This document shows, piece after piece, positions 7,760 through 16,701 of a DNA stretch of 64,000 nucleotides. A model generated the notes under the pieces. The model saw nothing but the letters and a program-made list of their open reading frames with translations, had not been told where the DNA came from and searched no databases. Both the position numbers and the translations under genes were made by a program. Source of the stretch: Mycolicibacter sp. MU0083 (lineage in GTDB: Bacteria > Actinomycetota > Actinomycetes > Mycobacteriales > Mycobacteriaceae); assembly GCF_963378075.1 (NCBI RefSeq), contig NZ_OY726394.1, positions 2,914,001 to 2,978,000 on the forward strand, in the 5' to 3' direction. Numbering within the stretch: position 1 is the stretch's first letter; the number at the start of each line of letters is the position of its first letter.

Positions 7760-7775
7760 TCGAACATGTGTTCGA
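7760..7775. promoter_or_regulatory. Perfect LexA/SOS box overlapping the 13E12 gene start
   Basis: TCGAAC, four bases, GTTCGA: an exact match to the mycobacterial LexA operator. It spans the GTG start codon (7768-7770) of the HNH-endonuclease gene, so LexA bound here would block transcription or initiation directly. SOS boxes at this position are known for several 13E12 genes in M. tuberculosis. Confidence 0.92.
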
Positions 7776-9246
7776 TATCGATCTGCCTGATTTGGGGGTC
7801 ATCCGGGGTTTGGATGATGCCGGGTTGGTCGATGCGATGGCCGACGGGGTGCGGTTGCAGTCGGCGTGGTTGGCGCGGGTGTTCGCCGCGGGTGCGGAGT
7901 TGTATCACCGGCGGTTGCGGCAGCAGCCGGTGGCGGGTCGGGAGATCTGGGCGATCGACGGCTGGGAGGAGGTCGCCGCGGAGATCTTCGCCGCGCAGGG
8001 CATCAGTCGGGGTCGGGCGGCCGGGCAGTTGCGGATCGGGTTGGCGCTTCGCGAGCGGTTGCCGCGTTTTGAGGCGTTGTTCGCCGCCGGGGTGGTGGAT
8101 TTCCAGATCGTGGCCGCGGTGGTGCATCGCAGTGAGTTGATGCTCGATCTCGACGCCATCCCCCGGCTGGATCGCTGGCTGGAACGCAACGCCCCGCGGT
8201 GGGGGAAGTGGTCGCGGGCCCGCATCGTCGAAGCCGTCGACTACTGGATCCAGGTCCTCGAACCGGTCGCGGTCCGCGAAGCCCGCGCCACCGAGGCGAC
8301 CCGCCATATCGGGATCTCACCGATGCATTCCGGGCTGGCCGAGATCTTCGGCGATGTCCGCACCCCCGACGCCCTGGCCTTCGACCAACGCCTGGGTGAG
8401 CTGGCCGGCACCGTCTGCGACGCCGACCCGCGCACCAAAGAGCAACGCCGCGCCGATGCGCTGGCCGCGTTGACCGCCGGGGCGGCCACCATGGTCTGTG
8501 AATGCGGGTCGCCGCAGTGCCCAGCGGCGGCCGGCGATGCCCCGGTCGGGGCGGTGATGATCCACGTGCTCGCCGAGCAGGCCACCCTCACCGGGGCCGG
8601 GGACAAGCCCGGCTATGTGCCCGGCTTCGGGGGCCTGGCCGCCGACACCGTGCGGCAGGTAGCCCAAAGCGCTCGACTGCGCACGGTGCGTCATCCCGGC
8701 GATGCGCCGCCGGAATCGGGGTACCGGCCCTCGGCGGCGTTAGCCGATTTCATCCGCTGCCGGGATCTGACCTGCCGATTCCCCGGGTGCGGGCGGCCGG
8801 CCGAATACGCCGATATCGACCACACCGTGCCCTGGCCGGCCGGGCCCACCCACGCCTGCAACCTCAAACTGCTGTGCCGTCGCCATCATTTGTTGAAAAC
8901 CTTCTGGACCGGGCCCAACGGGTGGCGCGATCGCCAAGAACCCGACGGCACCGTCATCTGGACCGCCCCCACCGGACAGACCTACACCACCACACCCGCC
9001 GGCACCCTGTACTTCCCACACCTGGCCGCACCCACCACCACCTTGGACCTACCGCCCTGGATACCGGTCGGTGACCGCGGCGCACGGATGCCCACCCGCC
9101 GCCAGACCCGCGCCCAAGACCGCGCCTACCGAATACAGCTCGAACGCCACCACAACCAAACCCGCCTCGACATCCACGCCGCCGAAGCCCAACTAGCCCA
9201 CACCGCTAAGCACCGCGCCGCCCTCGACGACCCACCGCCCTTTTAG
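7768..9246 (+). CDS. 13E12 repeat family protein (DUF222 with HNH endonuclease domain)
   Basis: This 492-residue protein has an N-terminal DUF222 region (about 1-300) and a C-terminal HNH module at roughly 328-376 with paired zinc cysteines, CRFPGCGRPAEYADIDHTVPW and then CNLKLLCRRHHLLK. The His-Asn-His order is intact, so nuclease activity is plausible. The family is multicopy in mycobacteria and is linked to mobile REP13E12 elements and prophage attachment in M. tuberculosis. The GTG start lies inside a perfect LexA box, so expression should be DNA-damage inducible. No flanking direct repeats or integrase were found, so this copy may be fixed. Confidence 0.92.
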   Translation: MFDIDLPDLGVIRGLDDAGLVDAMADGVRLQSAWLARVFAAGAELYHRRLRQQPVAGREIWAIDGWEEVAAEIFAAQGISRGRAAGQLRIGLALRERLPRFEALFAAGVVDFQIVAAVVHRSELMLDLDAIPRLDRWLERNAPRWGKWSRARIVEAVDYWIQVLEPVAVREARATEATRHIGISPMHSGLAEIFGDVRTPDALAFDQRLGELAGTVCDADPRTKEQRRADALAALTAGAATMVCECGSPQCPAAAGDAPVGAVMIHVLAEQATLTGAGDKPGYVPGFGGLAADTVRQVAQSARLRTVRHPGDAPPESGYRPSAALADFIRCRDLTCRFPGCGRPAEYADIDHTVPWPAGPTHACNLKLLCRRHHLLKTFWTGPNGWRDRQEPDGTVIWTAPTGQTYTTTPAGTLYFPHLAAPTTTLDLPPWIPVGDRGARMPTRRQTRAQDRAYRIQLERHHNQTRLDIHAAEAQLAHTAKHRAALDDPPPF

Positions 9247-9297
9247 CGTCGCGCCGCGGTCTTCTGCCGACACCGTCGGCGGCATAGGGTGGTGCGC

Positions 9298-10158
9298 ATG
9301 TCGAACTCCGCCCCGCTCGCCGGTAAGACCATGTTCATCTCGGGTGCCAGCCGCGGAATCGGCTTGGCCATCGCCAAGCGGGCCGCGCGCGACGGCGCCA
9401 ACGTCGCGCTGATCGCCAAGACCGCCGAACCGCACCCCAAACTCGACGGCACGATCTACACCGCGGCGGCCGAAATCGAGGAAGCCGGCGGCCAAGCACT
9501 GCCGATCGTCGGCGACATCCGCGACGGCGACTCGGTGGCGGGAGCGGTGGCGGCCGCCGTCGAACGCTTCGGCGGCATCGACATCTGCGTCAACAACGCC
9601 TCGGCGATCAACCTCGGTTCCATTCTCGAGGTGCCGCTCAAGCGCTTCGACCTGATGAACGGCATCGAGGTACGTGGCACCTACGCCGTATCGCAGACCT
9701 GCATCCCGCACATGATCGGCCGGGCGAACCCGCACATCCTGACGCTGTCGCCGCCGATCCGGTTGGAATCCCAGTGGCTCAAGCCGACCGCGTACATGAT
9801 GGCCAAGTTCGGGATGACGTTGTGTGCGCTGGGGATGGCCGAAGAGCTGCGCACGCACGGCATCGCCTCCAACACGTTGTGGCCGCGCACGATGATCGCG
9901 ACTGCGGCGGTGCAGAACCTGCTGGGCGGCGACGAGGCGATGGCCCGCTCCCGCACTCCCGAGGTGTACGCCGACGCCGCCTACGCCATCGTGACCAAGC
10001 CCGCTACCGAATACACCGGTAACACCCTGCTCTGCGAGGACGTGCTGGTCGACTCCGGTGTCACCGATCTGTCGGTCTATGACTGCGTGCCCGGCAGTGA
10101 CCTGGGGGTGGACCTGTGGGTCGACTCGGTCAATCCTCCGGGCTACGTCCAGGGCTGA
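9298..10158 (+). CDS. Short-chain dehydrogenase/reductase (Rv3224-like)
   Basis: This 286-residue classical SDR has an N-terminal Rossmann motif ISGASRGIGLAIAK (nucleotide binding), the NNASAI structural motif and the catalytic YMMAK (Tyr-x3-Lys), with Ser in TLSPP. The extended substrate lobe and the EPHPKLDGT segment resemble the HSDL2-like group of fatty-acyl or sterol SDRs. The substrate is unknown. The ATG at 9298 is preferred to an upstream GTG at 9289 because TAGGGT at 9285-9290 is a -10 seven bases before it, giving a leaderless mRNA. Gene order relative to sigH matches Rv3224. It converges on the sensor kinase gene with a 29-base overlap. Confidence 0.88.
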   Translation: MSNSAPLAGKTMFISGASRGIGLAIAKRAARDGANVALIAKTAEPHPKLDGTIYTAAAEIEEAGGQALPIVGDIRDGDSVAGAVAAAVERFGGIDICVNNASAINLGSILEVPLKRFDLMNGIEVRGTYAVSQTCIPHMIGRANPHILTLSPPIRLESQWLKPTAYMMAKFGMTLCALGMAEELRTHGIASNTLWPRTMIATAAVQNLLGGDEAMARSRTPEVYADAAYAIVTKPATEYTGNTLLCEDVLVDSGVTDLSVYDCVPGSDLGVDLWVDSVNPPGYVQG

Positions 10159-11572
10159 TCTCGGCCCCACCGGGATCGATCGGGAGGACCAACCGGAAGG
10201 TGGCTCCCCCGTCATTGGCCAGGCACGTCAACGTTCCGCCGTGTGCGTCGGCCAGCGCTCGAGCGATGGGCAGCCCGAGTCCGGCACCGCCGTGGTCACG
10301 GCCCCGGGCACTGTCGAGGCGCACCAGTCGATCGAAGATCCGCTCGGTGTCCTCACCGCGGATGCCGATGCCGGTATCCGTCACGACCACCTCGACGGTG
10401 CCGTTGCCACGCTGGACGTCGACGTTGATCTGCCCGCCGGGCGGGGTGTATCGGCGAGCGTTGTCGAGCAGATTGGACAGTATCTGCGCCAACCGGGTGG
10501 GATCCACCCGGACCGGTACCGATTGCGCGCCGGTGCGGCCGATACGCAGTTGCGGGGCAAGCAATGCCGCCCGATCCAGCTGCGTGTCGATGATCCCGAT
10601 CACATCGACGTCCTTGAGCTCCAACGGCAGACCGGCGTCGATGTAGCTCAAGTCGAGCATGTCGGTGACCAGTCGCGTGGCCCGACGGGCCTCGGTCAAC
10701 AAGAGGGTGGCACGGCGGTGCTGGCGAAGCGCTTCCGGATCGACGTCGTCCCGGTCGAGTGACTGGCCCACATGTTGGCTGACGTTTCCGGCGATCTGTT
10801 CCGCAGCGGCCTGCATTCCGGCGATCGGGGTGCGCAGTTCATGCGCTGCATCGGCCAGGAATCGACGGACCGCGGCCTCGGCGCGCCGCGCGCCCTCCGC
10901 GGCGTGCTGCGCTCGTTTCTCGGAGTCTTCCAATTCGTCGAGCATGTCGTCGAATGCCTCTGCCGCGCGGCCGAGTTCGGTCTTCGGCCGGTCGGGACGC
11001 AGGCGACGGCCCCGGTCGCCGGTGGTGATGTGCCGGGCGAGATCGGTGAGTCGGTCCAATGGCGCGAGCAGGACCCGGCCGACCCCGGCCATCAGGCTCG
11101 AAGCCAGGAGCAGCGTCCCCAGGCCCGCCTCGATCATCAAGCGCCGCAGCCTACTCAGGGTCTCGTCGGCCTCCGTGGTGTCGGCGACGAGAATGACCCG
11201 GCCACCTCCCGCCAGGGGATGCACCAGGACCGTCGCGGTCTCGTCGGGCTCCAGCGGCGGGGCGGCGATCTTCGATCCGGTGGTGGTATCCGGCTCGATG
11301 GTCGGGTCACCGTAGCTCTCCCCGTCAGCGGTCACCACCAGGGCCGAGATGATTCCGCCGTTGAGTTGCTCGGCGACCTGCTCGGCTGAGATACCCAGCG
11401 CCACCAGAGAATCCGCCCTATTCGTGGCGGCCGCCAGTCGCTCGTGCAGGGTGTGTTCGGAGACCGCGGTCAAGGTTGTGTTGATCACCAGTCCCATGCC
11501 GACCATCAGTACGGCGAGTAGCGCCAGCACCATCACCGTCAGTCGGCGCCGCAGCGAAGGGGTGGCCGTCAC
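10130..11572 (-). CDS. Two-component sensor histidine kinase (membrane)
   Basis: This 480-residue kinase has two membrane helices (about 10-32 and 150-172) enclosing a periplasmic sensor region, then HAMP (about 175-225) and the DHp motif [15 protein letters not shown] with the phosphoacceptor His. The ATP-binding boxes are [20 protein letters not shown] and [10 protein letters not shown]. All catalytic boxes are intact. The signal is unknown. It overlaps the response-regulator gene by four bases, so the pair is one operon. There is no counterpart at this point in M. tuberculosis by memory. Its gene converges with the upstream SDR. Confidence 0.9.
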   Translation of the reverse strand: MTATPSLRRRLTVMVLALLAVLMVGMGLVINTTLTAVSEHTLHERLAAATNRADSLVALGISAEQVAEQLNGGIISALVVTADGESYGDPTIEPDTTTGSKIAAPPLEPDETATVLVHPLAGGGRVILVADTTEADETLSRLRRLMIEAGLGTLLLASSLMAGVGRVLLAPLDRLTDLARHITTGDRGRRLRPDRPKTELGRAAEAFDDMLDELEDSEKRAQHAAEGARRAEAAVRRFLADAAHELRTPIAGMQAAAEQIAGNVSQHVGQSLDRDDVDPEALRQHRRATLLLTEARRATRLVTDMLDLSYIDAGLPLELKDVDVIGIIDTQLDRAALLAPQLRIGRTGAQSVPVRVDPTRLAQILSNLLDNARRYTPPGGQINVDVQRGNGTVEVVVTDTGIGIRGEDTERIFDRLVRLDSARGRDHGGAGLGLPIARALADAHGGTLTCLANDGGATFRLVLPIDPGGAEISPGRSPED

Positions 11573-12291
11573 GAGCCCGACAGTTCCAGCCGGTAGCCGA
11601 TCCCGCGAACCGTATGCAGGATCCGTGGCCCGTGCGCTTCCAATTTCTGCCGCAGGCCGCTGATGTGGACCTGAACCAGATTGGGGTCATAGGCCTCATA
11701 ACCCCAGACCGCGTTGAGAATCTGAGCGCTGCTGACGATTCGGCCACGCTGCTCGACGAGGTAGACCAGCACCCGCAGTTCGGTGGCGGTCAGATTCAAC
11801 GGAGTCCCGGACCTGGCGGCCACACCGGCGTCGACGTCGACCATCAGGTCGCCGAACTGTACCGCCGCGGGCAGTCGGCCCCGCCGTCTCAGCACCGCAC
11901 CGACACGAGACACCAACTCGGCCAGCTCAAACGGCTTCACCACGTAGTCGTCGGCACCCCCGTCGAGGCCACGCAACCGGTCCGGCAGGCCGTCGCGGGC
12001 GGTGAGCAGCACCACACCGACTTCGCCCCAACGCAGCACCACATCCATCAATGCAAACCCGTCACGTCCGGGCAGCATGACGTCGAGCACCACCAGATCC
12101 GGCCGGAATCCGTCCAGGACCTCCTCCAGCGCCTCGCCGTCGGGCCGGGTATCGGTCAGATAGCCGGCATCGGCCAGTGCCTCGCTGACCATCTCGCGGA
12201 TCGTCTCGGAGTCCTCCACCACCAGGACTCGCGGGGTGCCCACACTGAAGGGGCTACCGCCGCGACGTTCGGCGGACCGCGAATCGGCCAT
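11569..12291 (-). CDS. OmpR/PhoB-family response regulator
   Basis: This 240-residue regulator has a receiver domain with acidic pocket VVED, phosphoacceptor Asp in [12 protein letters not shown] and the Lys of YVVKPF. A winged-helix DNA-binding domain ends in [11 protein letters not shown] and VRGIGYRLE. The ATG at 12289-12291 is preferred to a longer frame reading back to 12321 because the extra ten codons overlap the probable promoter (TATCAA, six bases before the ATG). The gene is divergent from the PPE pair. An 11-base-period direct repeat between them (12364-12381) is the likely binding site for this regulator. Confidence 0.9.
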   Translation of the reverse strand: MADSRSAERRGGSPFSVGTPRVLVVEDSETIREMVSEALADAGYLTDTRPDGEALEEVLDGFRPDLVVLDVMLPGRDGFALMDVVLRWGEVGVVLLTARDGLPDRLRGLDGGADDYVVKPFELAELVSRVGAVLRRRGRLPAAVQFGDLMVDVDAGVAARSGTPLNLTATELRVLVYLVEQRGRIVSSAQILNAVWGYEAYDPNLVQVHISGLRQKLEAHGPRILHTVRGIGYRLELSGS

Positions 12292-12363
12292 GCTCCATTG
12301 ATAACACCGCCCGGCCGCCATGGGGAGAGCCCGGCCCGGGTGTTTTCCCGCCCGGTCGCGTTC

Positions 12364-12381
12364 TTCAGGTTCACTTCAAGT
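12364..12381. promoter_or_regulatory. Direct repeat with 11-base period, candidate response-regulator site
   Basis: TTCAGGT and TTCAAGT are separated by TCAC, placing equivalent bases 11 apart as in sites bound head-to-tail by OmpR-family dimers. It lies between the divergent regulator and PPE genes, about 9 bases before TACGGT (12390-12395), a -10-like hexamer facing the PPE genes. It therefore occupies the -35 zone of the PPE promoter. Confidence 0.6.
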
Positions 12382-12504
12382 TGGCGGTCTACGGTCACCT
12401 TGACCGCGTGCGGACAACGGTGCGTTCAGCGGCCCGTCGACCGAGGCAAACCGGGGGAATTCAGGAGCAACGATGACGCGCACCACCAATCAGACTGCCT
12501 GACA

Positions 12505-13845
12505 ATGGATTTCGCAATACTACCGCCGGAGGTGAACTCCGGTCGGATGTATTCGGGGGCCGGAGCACAACCTTTGTTGGCCGCTGCCGCCGCATGGAGC
12601 GCCCTTGCGGCCGAGCTCAACAGCGCCGGCCTGGCCTACGACGCCATCATCGATGAACTATCCGCCGATTGGGTCGGTCCCAGCGCGGCGGCGATGGCTG
12701 CTGCCGCGGCCCCGTACGCCCAGTGGATGCATGCCACCGCCGCCCAGGCCGAACAGGCAGCCTCGGCCGCCAGGACGGCCGCCGCCGCCTACGACACCGC
12801 GTTCTCGATGACCGTTCCGCCCGCGGCCGTCACCGCCAACCGCAGTCAGCTGGCATCGCTGCTGGCCAGCAATTATCTGGGCCAGAACGCCGCGGTGATC
12901 GCGGCCACCAACGCTCAGTACTACGAGATGTGGGCGCAGGACTCCACCGCCATGTACGGCTATGCGACCAGCTCGGCGGCCGCCAGCAGATTCGTCCCGT
13001 TCACTCCTCCCCCGCCCACCACCAACGCCGCGGGCAGCACCAATCAGGCCGGGGCGGTGAGCCAGGCCACCGCTACCGCAGCGGGCAATCAGGCCAACAA
13101 CGCAGCCACAGGCATCACCCAGGCCCTGCAGAGCCTCACCGCACCCGGATCGGCTGCCGCGGGATCGAATGCGGCCCTGACCAATTCGATCGGGTCCGCC
13201 GCGGCGCTGGAACCCGGTCTGGCGGCGTCCTACGCGGCCTTGGCATCCAGCTTGTTCGGCACCTTCGTCATCGACTCGGCGGGCACCTTCGGCATCGATG
13301 CGGCCGGCACCTTCGGCATCGACCTGATCGGCGTCGGGGAGATAGAGGCCGAGTTGCTGCCGGAGATGGCACTGGCCCATGCGGTCACCCCGGTCACCGC
13401 CGAGATGGGCGAGGCCGCCGCCCTGAGCGGCTTGTCGGTACCGCAGGCCTGGGCCACCGCGGCACCCGCGACGACGGTGATACACCAGGTGGGCGGTGCG
13501 TTGCCGACCGCGACCGACAGCGCCCTGCCGGCCTCTGCGGCCGGCGTCGGCGCGTTGCCGCTGGCCGCGATGGGAGCCGCCGGTCTGGCCGGTCGGGCCA
13601 CCGCCGGAATCGGGCGCCGTAACTCGGCCGCCGGCGCGAAGACCACCCCGAAGAAAGCGGCCCCCCGAGCGATCGTCAAGCAGCGCGACCACCCCGAGGA
13701 GCCCGCTCAGCCGCCGGTACGGCCGCTGAGCGGCCCGATCACCCGGGTCTCCGGCGAACTGCGCGAACTGGCCGACCTCCGCGACGCCGGGATCCTCACC
13801 GAAGAAGAGTTCACCCAGGAGAAGCGGCGCCTCCTCGGCCGGTAA
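12505..13845 (+). CDS. PPE family protein, SVP type, with C-terminal SHOCT-like domain
   Basis: 446 residues. The N-terminus [20 protein letters not shown] is the PPE signature, followed by the helical PPE domain to about residue 165, including the WxG-like SADWVGPSA turn. The middle has three tandem octapeptides of the type GTFGIDAA (13258-13329), then GLSVPQAW, the SVP subgroup motif. The last 29 residues match the SHOCT pattern ([18 protein letters not shown], then KRRLLG), which is unusual for a PPE protein. Such proteins are normally exported by ESX systems, but no PE partner is adjacent. The ATG at 12505 starts exactly at the family N-terminus. The next PPE gene begins four bases after the stop. 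Confidence 0.93.
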   Translation: MDFAILPPEVNSGRMYSGAGAQPLLAAAAAWSALAAELNSAGLAYDAIIDELSADWVGPSAAAMAAAAAPYAQWMHATAAQAEQAASAARTAAAAYDTAFSMTVPPAAVTANRSQLASLLASNYLGQNAAVIAATNAQYYEMWAQDSTAMYGYATSSAAASRFVPFTPPPPTTNAAGSTNQAGAVSQATATAAGNQANNAATGITQALQSLTAPGSAAAGSNAALTNSIGSAAALEPGLAASYAALASSLFGTFVIDSAGTFGIDAAGTFGIDLIGVGEIEAELLPEMALAHAVTPVTAEMGEAAALSGLSVPQAWATAAPATTVIHQVGGALPTATDSALPASAAGVGALPLAAMGAAGLAGRATAGIGRRNSAAGAKTTPKKAAPRAIVKQRDHPEEPAQPPVRPLSGPITRVSGELRELADLRDAGILTEEEFTQEKRRLLGR

Positions 13846-13849
13846 CGCT

Positions 13850-15121
13850 ATGGATTTCGCTTTCCTGCCTCCGGAGGTCAACTCCGGCCGGATGTATTCC
13901 GGCGCCGGGGCCGGCCCGCTGCTGGCCGCCGCGTCCTCGTGGGACGCGCTCGGCGCCGAACTGCACACCGCCGGCCTCGCCTACGAGTCGGTGCTCACCG
14001 AACTCGGTTCCGGGTGGGCGGGGCCCAGTGCACAGGCGATGGCCGCGGCCGCAGCACCTTATGCGCAATGGATGCGCACCGCCGCCATGCAGGCCGAGGA
14101 GACCGCGATCGCGGCACGTGCCGTCACCGCCGCCTACGAATCGGCATTCGCCATGACGGTGCCACCGCCGGTGATCGCCTCCAACCGCAGCCTGCTGGCC
14201 GCCCTGGTGGCAACCAACTTCCTGGGGCAGAACACGCCGGCGATCGCCGCGACCGAGGCCCACTACTACGAGATGTGGGCCCAAGACGCCACCGCGATGT
14301 ACGGCTACGCCGCCGGTGCCGCCGCTGCCGGCAAGCTCAGCCCCTTCAGCCCGCCGCCGCGCACCACCGATCCCGCCGCCGCGGCCGCTCAGTCGAGTGC
14401 GGTCGGGCACGCGGTCGCCACCTCCGCCGAGGGCAACGGCGACGGCGTCCTCACCGCCATCACCCAGGCACTGGAGTCCTCAACGGCTCTCACCGAAGCG
14501 TTCGCCGCCGACGCCATGCTGCTCAGTACACCGGCGATGGAGCTCGAGATCGCCGGCATCGAACTGGTGGTGGATTCGATCGGCACCTTCGGTATCGACG
14601 CGCTCGGAACGTTCCTCATCGACGCGATGGGGGCCGCCGAGGTGGGCCAGAGCCTGCTGCGGGCGGCGATGGCGGGTGCGTTGCCGGTGAGTGCGAGCTT
14701 TGCCTCGGCGACGTCCCTCAGCGGCCTCTCGGTGCCGCTGAGCTGGGCCTCGGCGGTGGCTGCGCCCGCGGCCGTCGGCCAGGTGGGGATGTCGTTGGTG
14801 TCGGCCGGAACCGTGGCCGGTACCGCCGCCGCTTCGTCCGTCGCCGCCGGGGAGACGGTGCTTCCGGCGGTGGGGATGGCCGCCGCGGGGTTGGCCGGGC
14901 GGGCGACCGCGGGTGCGGGACGGTGCGGCCCCACCGCCGGAACCGCCAAGCCGCCGCGCACGCCCCGGCCCGACGAGGACGCCGGGCTACCGGTCGCGTC
15001 GCCCTTCGATCTACTGATGGGCGCCGATCTCGAGCTGCGGGAGTTGGCCGAACTACGCCGCGCCGGGGTCCTCACCGACGACGAGTACGCCACCGAGCGG
15101 CACGGGCTGATCGGCCGTTAA
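13850..15121 (+). CDS. PPE family protein, SVP type, with C-terminal SHOCT-like domain (paralogue)
   Basis: 423 residues, a clear tandem duplicate of the preceding gene. It begins [20 protein letters not shown], shares the same PPE helical domain, has two GTFxID octapeptides, GLSVPLSW, and a SHOCT-like tail [18 protein letters not shown] ending in GLIGR. The linker before the tail is charged and proline-rich. It follows the first PPE gene after four bases, so both are one operon driven from the promoter opposite the two-component system. Its stop overlaps the stop of the convergent SRAP gene within TTAA. Confidence 0.93.
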   Translation: MDFAFLPPEVNSGRMYSGAGAGPLLAAASSWDALGAELHTAGLAYESVLTELGSGWAGPSAQAMAAAAAPYAQWMRTAAMQAEETAIAARAVTAAYESAFAMTVPPPVIASNRSLLAALVATNFLGQNTPAIAATEAHYYEMWAQDATAMYGYAAGAAAAGKLSPFSPPPRTTDPAAAAAQSSAVGHAVATSAEGNGDGVLTAITQALESSTALTEAFAADAMLLSTPAMELEIAGIELVVDSIGTFGIDALGTFLIDAMGAAEVGQSLLRAAMAGALPVSASFASATSLSGLSVPLSWASAVAAPAAVGQVGMSLVSAGTVAGTAAASSVAAGETVLPAVGMAAAGLAGRATAGAGRCGPTAGTAKPPRTPRPDEDAGLPVASPFDLLMGADLELRELAELRRAGVLTDDEYATERHGLIGR

Positions 15122-15867
15122 AGCAGGTAGCCCTGCTCGGGTCGGGGCGCCGCCGCCGCGATCAGCTCCGGCGAGTTGTTGCGCACGCTGTTGACCAACG
15201 TCGACACCTCACGCACCGCTATCCCGGTGACATCCGGCGCCTCGGACAGCACCGCGGTATCGATCCCAGCTCCGGGATCCAGCCAGGATTCCCAACGGTT
15301 TTCGGGGAGCAGCAGGGGCATCCGGTGGTGGATCTCGGCGAGTTCGCCGACCGCCGCGGTGGTGATGATCGCGACGCTGCACACCGCGGCGGACCGCCGA
15401 TCGCGACGCCAGGACGACCACACCCCGGCCGCGAACAGCGTCGTCCCGTCACCGTGGATGTAGAACGGCGTCTTGCGGGCCCTGGGCGCGGTTTCGGGTC
15501 CCGCACGCCACTCGTAGTAGCCGTCCATCGGAACCAGGCAGCGCCGCCGTTCGGCGGAGCCGCGATAGGCCGGCGTCGTGGTGAGCTTCTCCGCACGTGC
15601 GTTGATCAGCAATGGGCCGCCGGCCAACGGAGCGCCGTCGGAGCCGGCCGTCGCCCACGGCGGAATGAACCCCCAGCGCATCAGCGTCAGCAGCCGGGTC
15701 GATTCGTCGCCGAAATCGGGGCGCCGGCCCACCACCGTCAGGACCGCGTCGGTGGGCGCCACGTTGTAGTTCGGTCCGGTGTCCGCGGCCTGCGGCACCT
15801 CGTTGACCGCGTCGATCCGGGTGGCCAACAACGCCGGGTCGGTGGTTACCGCGAAACGGCCGCACAT
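15118..15867 (-). CDS. SRAP domain DNA-protein crosslink sensor (HMCES/YedK family)
   Basis: 249 residues. The catalytic Cys2 becomes the first residue after Met removal (MCGRFAVT). Other active-site elements are NYNVAPT, INARAE, the Glu of GYYEW and the His of EIHHRMP. The family crosslinks to abasic sites in single-stranded DNA, shielding them at stalled forks. The start was set at 15867 because Cys2 must be N-terminal; the frame is open further upstream but that sequence has no family similarity. Matches Rv3226c by position next to aroA in M. tuberculosis, now separated by the inserted PE/PPE genes. Confidence 0.95.
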   Translation of the reverse strand: MCGRFAVTTDPALLATRIDAVNEVPQAADTGPNYNVAPTDAVLTVVGRRPDFGDESTRLLTLMRWGFIPPWATAGSDGAPLAGGPLLINARAEKLTTTPAYRGSAERRRCLVPMDGYYEWRAGPETAPRARKTPFYIHGDGTTLFAAGVWSSWRRDRRSAAVCSVAIITTAAVGELAEIHHRMPLLLPENRWESWLDPGAGIDTAVLSEAPDVTGIAVREVSTLVNSVRNNSPELIAAAAPRPEQGYLL

Positions 15868-15883
15868 TCCACCATGGTGACAG

Positions 15884-16609
15884 CTAATCGATCCGGGTGG
15901 CGGTGACGGTCCAGAACGGCATGTGCACCAGATTGTCTTCCAGCAGCGGTTGCAGGTAGGCGAAGCGCTCAGCCAGTGCGCGTACCCCGGCCAGCAGGTC
16001 CGCACGCCCCATCGCCTCCATCACCTTGATCATCTCGGTGAAGTCATCGGGGTCGAAGGTGCCCTGGTAGGTGGTGGTGCCGATGTGGTCGATTCGCCAA
16101 CCCGCCGACTCCAGCAGCGGTCCGAAACGCTCGGGCGCCATACCGTCGAGTTGCCAGCCGTTGACGTTGTGGCGTCCGGCCTCGAACATGAACAACCGTG
16201 CCTGCGGCTTGGTCGCCCGGTGCAGGTTGCGCGCATAGCGCAACTGGATCTCCTCGTCGTCCTGGAACAGGTGGTAGAACGCGCTGTCCACGACCGTGTC
16301 GAATCGGCCGTCGAATCCGAGGAGCTCGACGGCGTCGGCGACCTGGAAGTCGACCGTCACACCGGCTTCGGCGGCGTTGCGTCGAGCCGTCGCGATCGCC
16401 ACCGGGGAACGATCCAGCCCGGTAACCGAATATCCTTGCGTTGCATAGTAAATCGCATGATGCCCTGAACCCGTCCCGGGATCCAGCACCTCCCCGCGCA
16501 ACGCGCCGTGAGCCACCAACTCCTGGACCACCGGTTGCGGACGGCCGATCTCCCAGGGCTCGGGAGGGGCCTCGGGCGGCGCACCACCGGAATCGGCATG
16601 GCTGTTCAT
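15884..16609 (-). CDS. Class I SAM-dependent methyltransferase
   Basis: This 241-residue enzyme has a Rossmann methyltransferase fold: motif I VLDPGTGSGHHAIYYA, the acidic ribose-binding residue in VTGLDRSPVAI, motif II DFQVADA and motif III FDTVVDSAFYHLF. Similar proteins act on thiols, metalloids or small molecules; the substrate cannot be told from the sequence. The ATG at 16609 begins MNSHADSGG. A longer upstream frame is open but lacks similarity and overlaps the divergent gene's promoter. It lies 16 bases upstream of the SRAP gene on the same strand. Confidence 0.82.
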   Translation of the reverse strand: MNSHADSGGAPPEAPPEPWEIGRPQPVVQELVAHGALRGEVLDPGTGSGHHAIYYATQGYSVTGLDRSPVAIATARRNAAEAGVTVDFQVADAVELLGFDGRFDTVVDSAFYHLFQDDEEIQLRYARNLHRATKPQARLFMFEAGRHNVNGWQLDGMAPERFGPLLESAGWRIDHIGTTTYQGTFDPDDFTEMIKVMEAMGRADLLAGVRALAERFAYLQPLLEDNLVHMPFWTVTATRID

Positions 16610-16701
16610 CGCCCACCACTGTGGGTGATCACGGTGAACGAAGTCCGAACGCCCGGTGTACGACCGGCGACGTCGCGCCCGGTGGTGGCAAGATCGCCGC
16701 T

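Noticed and set aside
7768-9246. Complete REP13E12 mobile element or prophage
   Set aside because: Apart from the 13E12 gene itself no integrase, excisionase, attachment site or flanking repeat was recognised.
11614-12504. 297-codon extension of the first PPE frame
   Set aside because: It overlaps the response-regulator gene on the other strand and the promoter region; PPE proteins begin with MDF-x-LPPE as at 12505.
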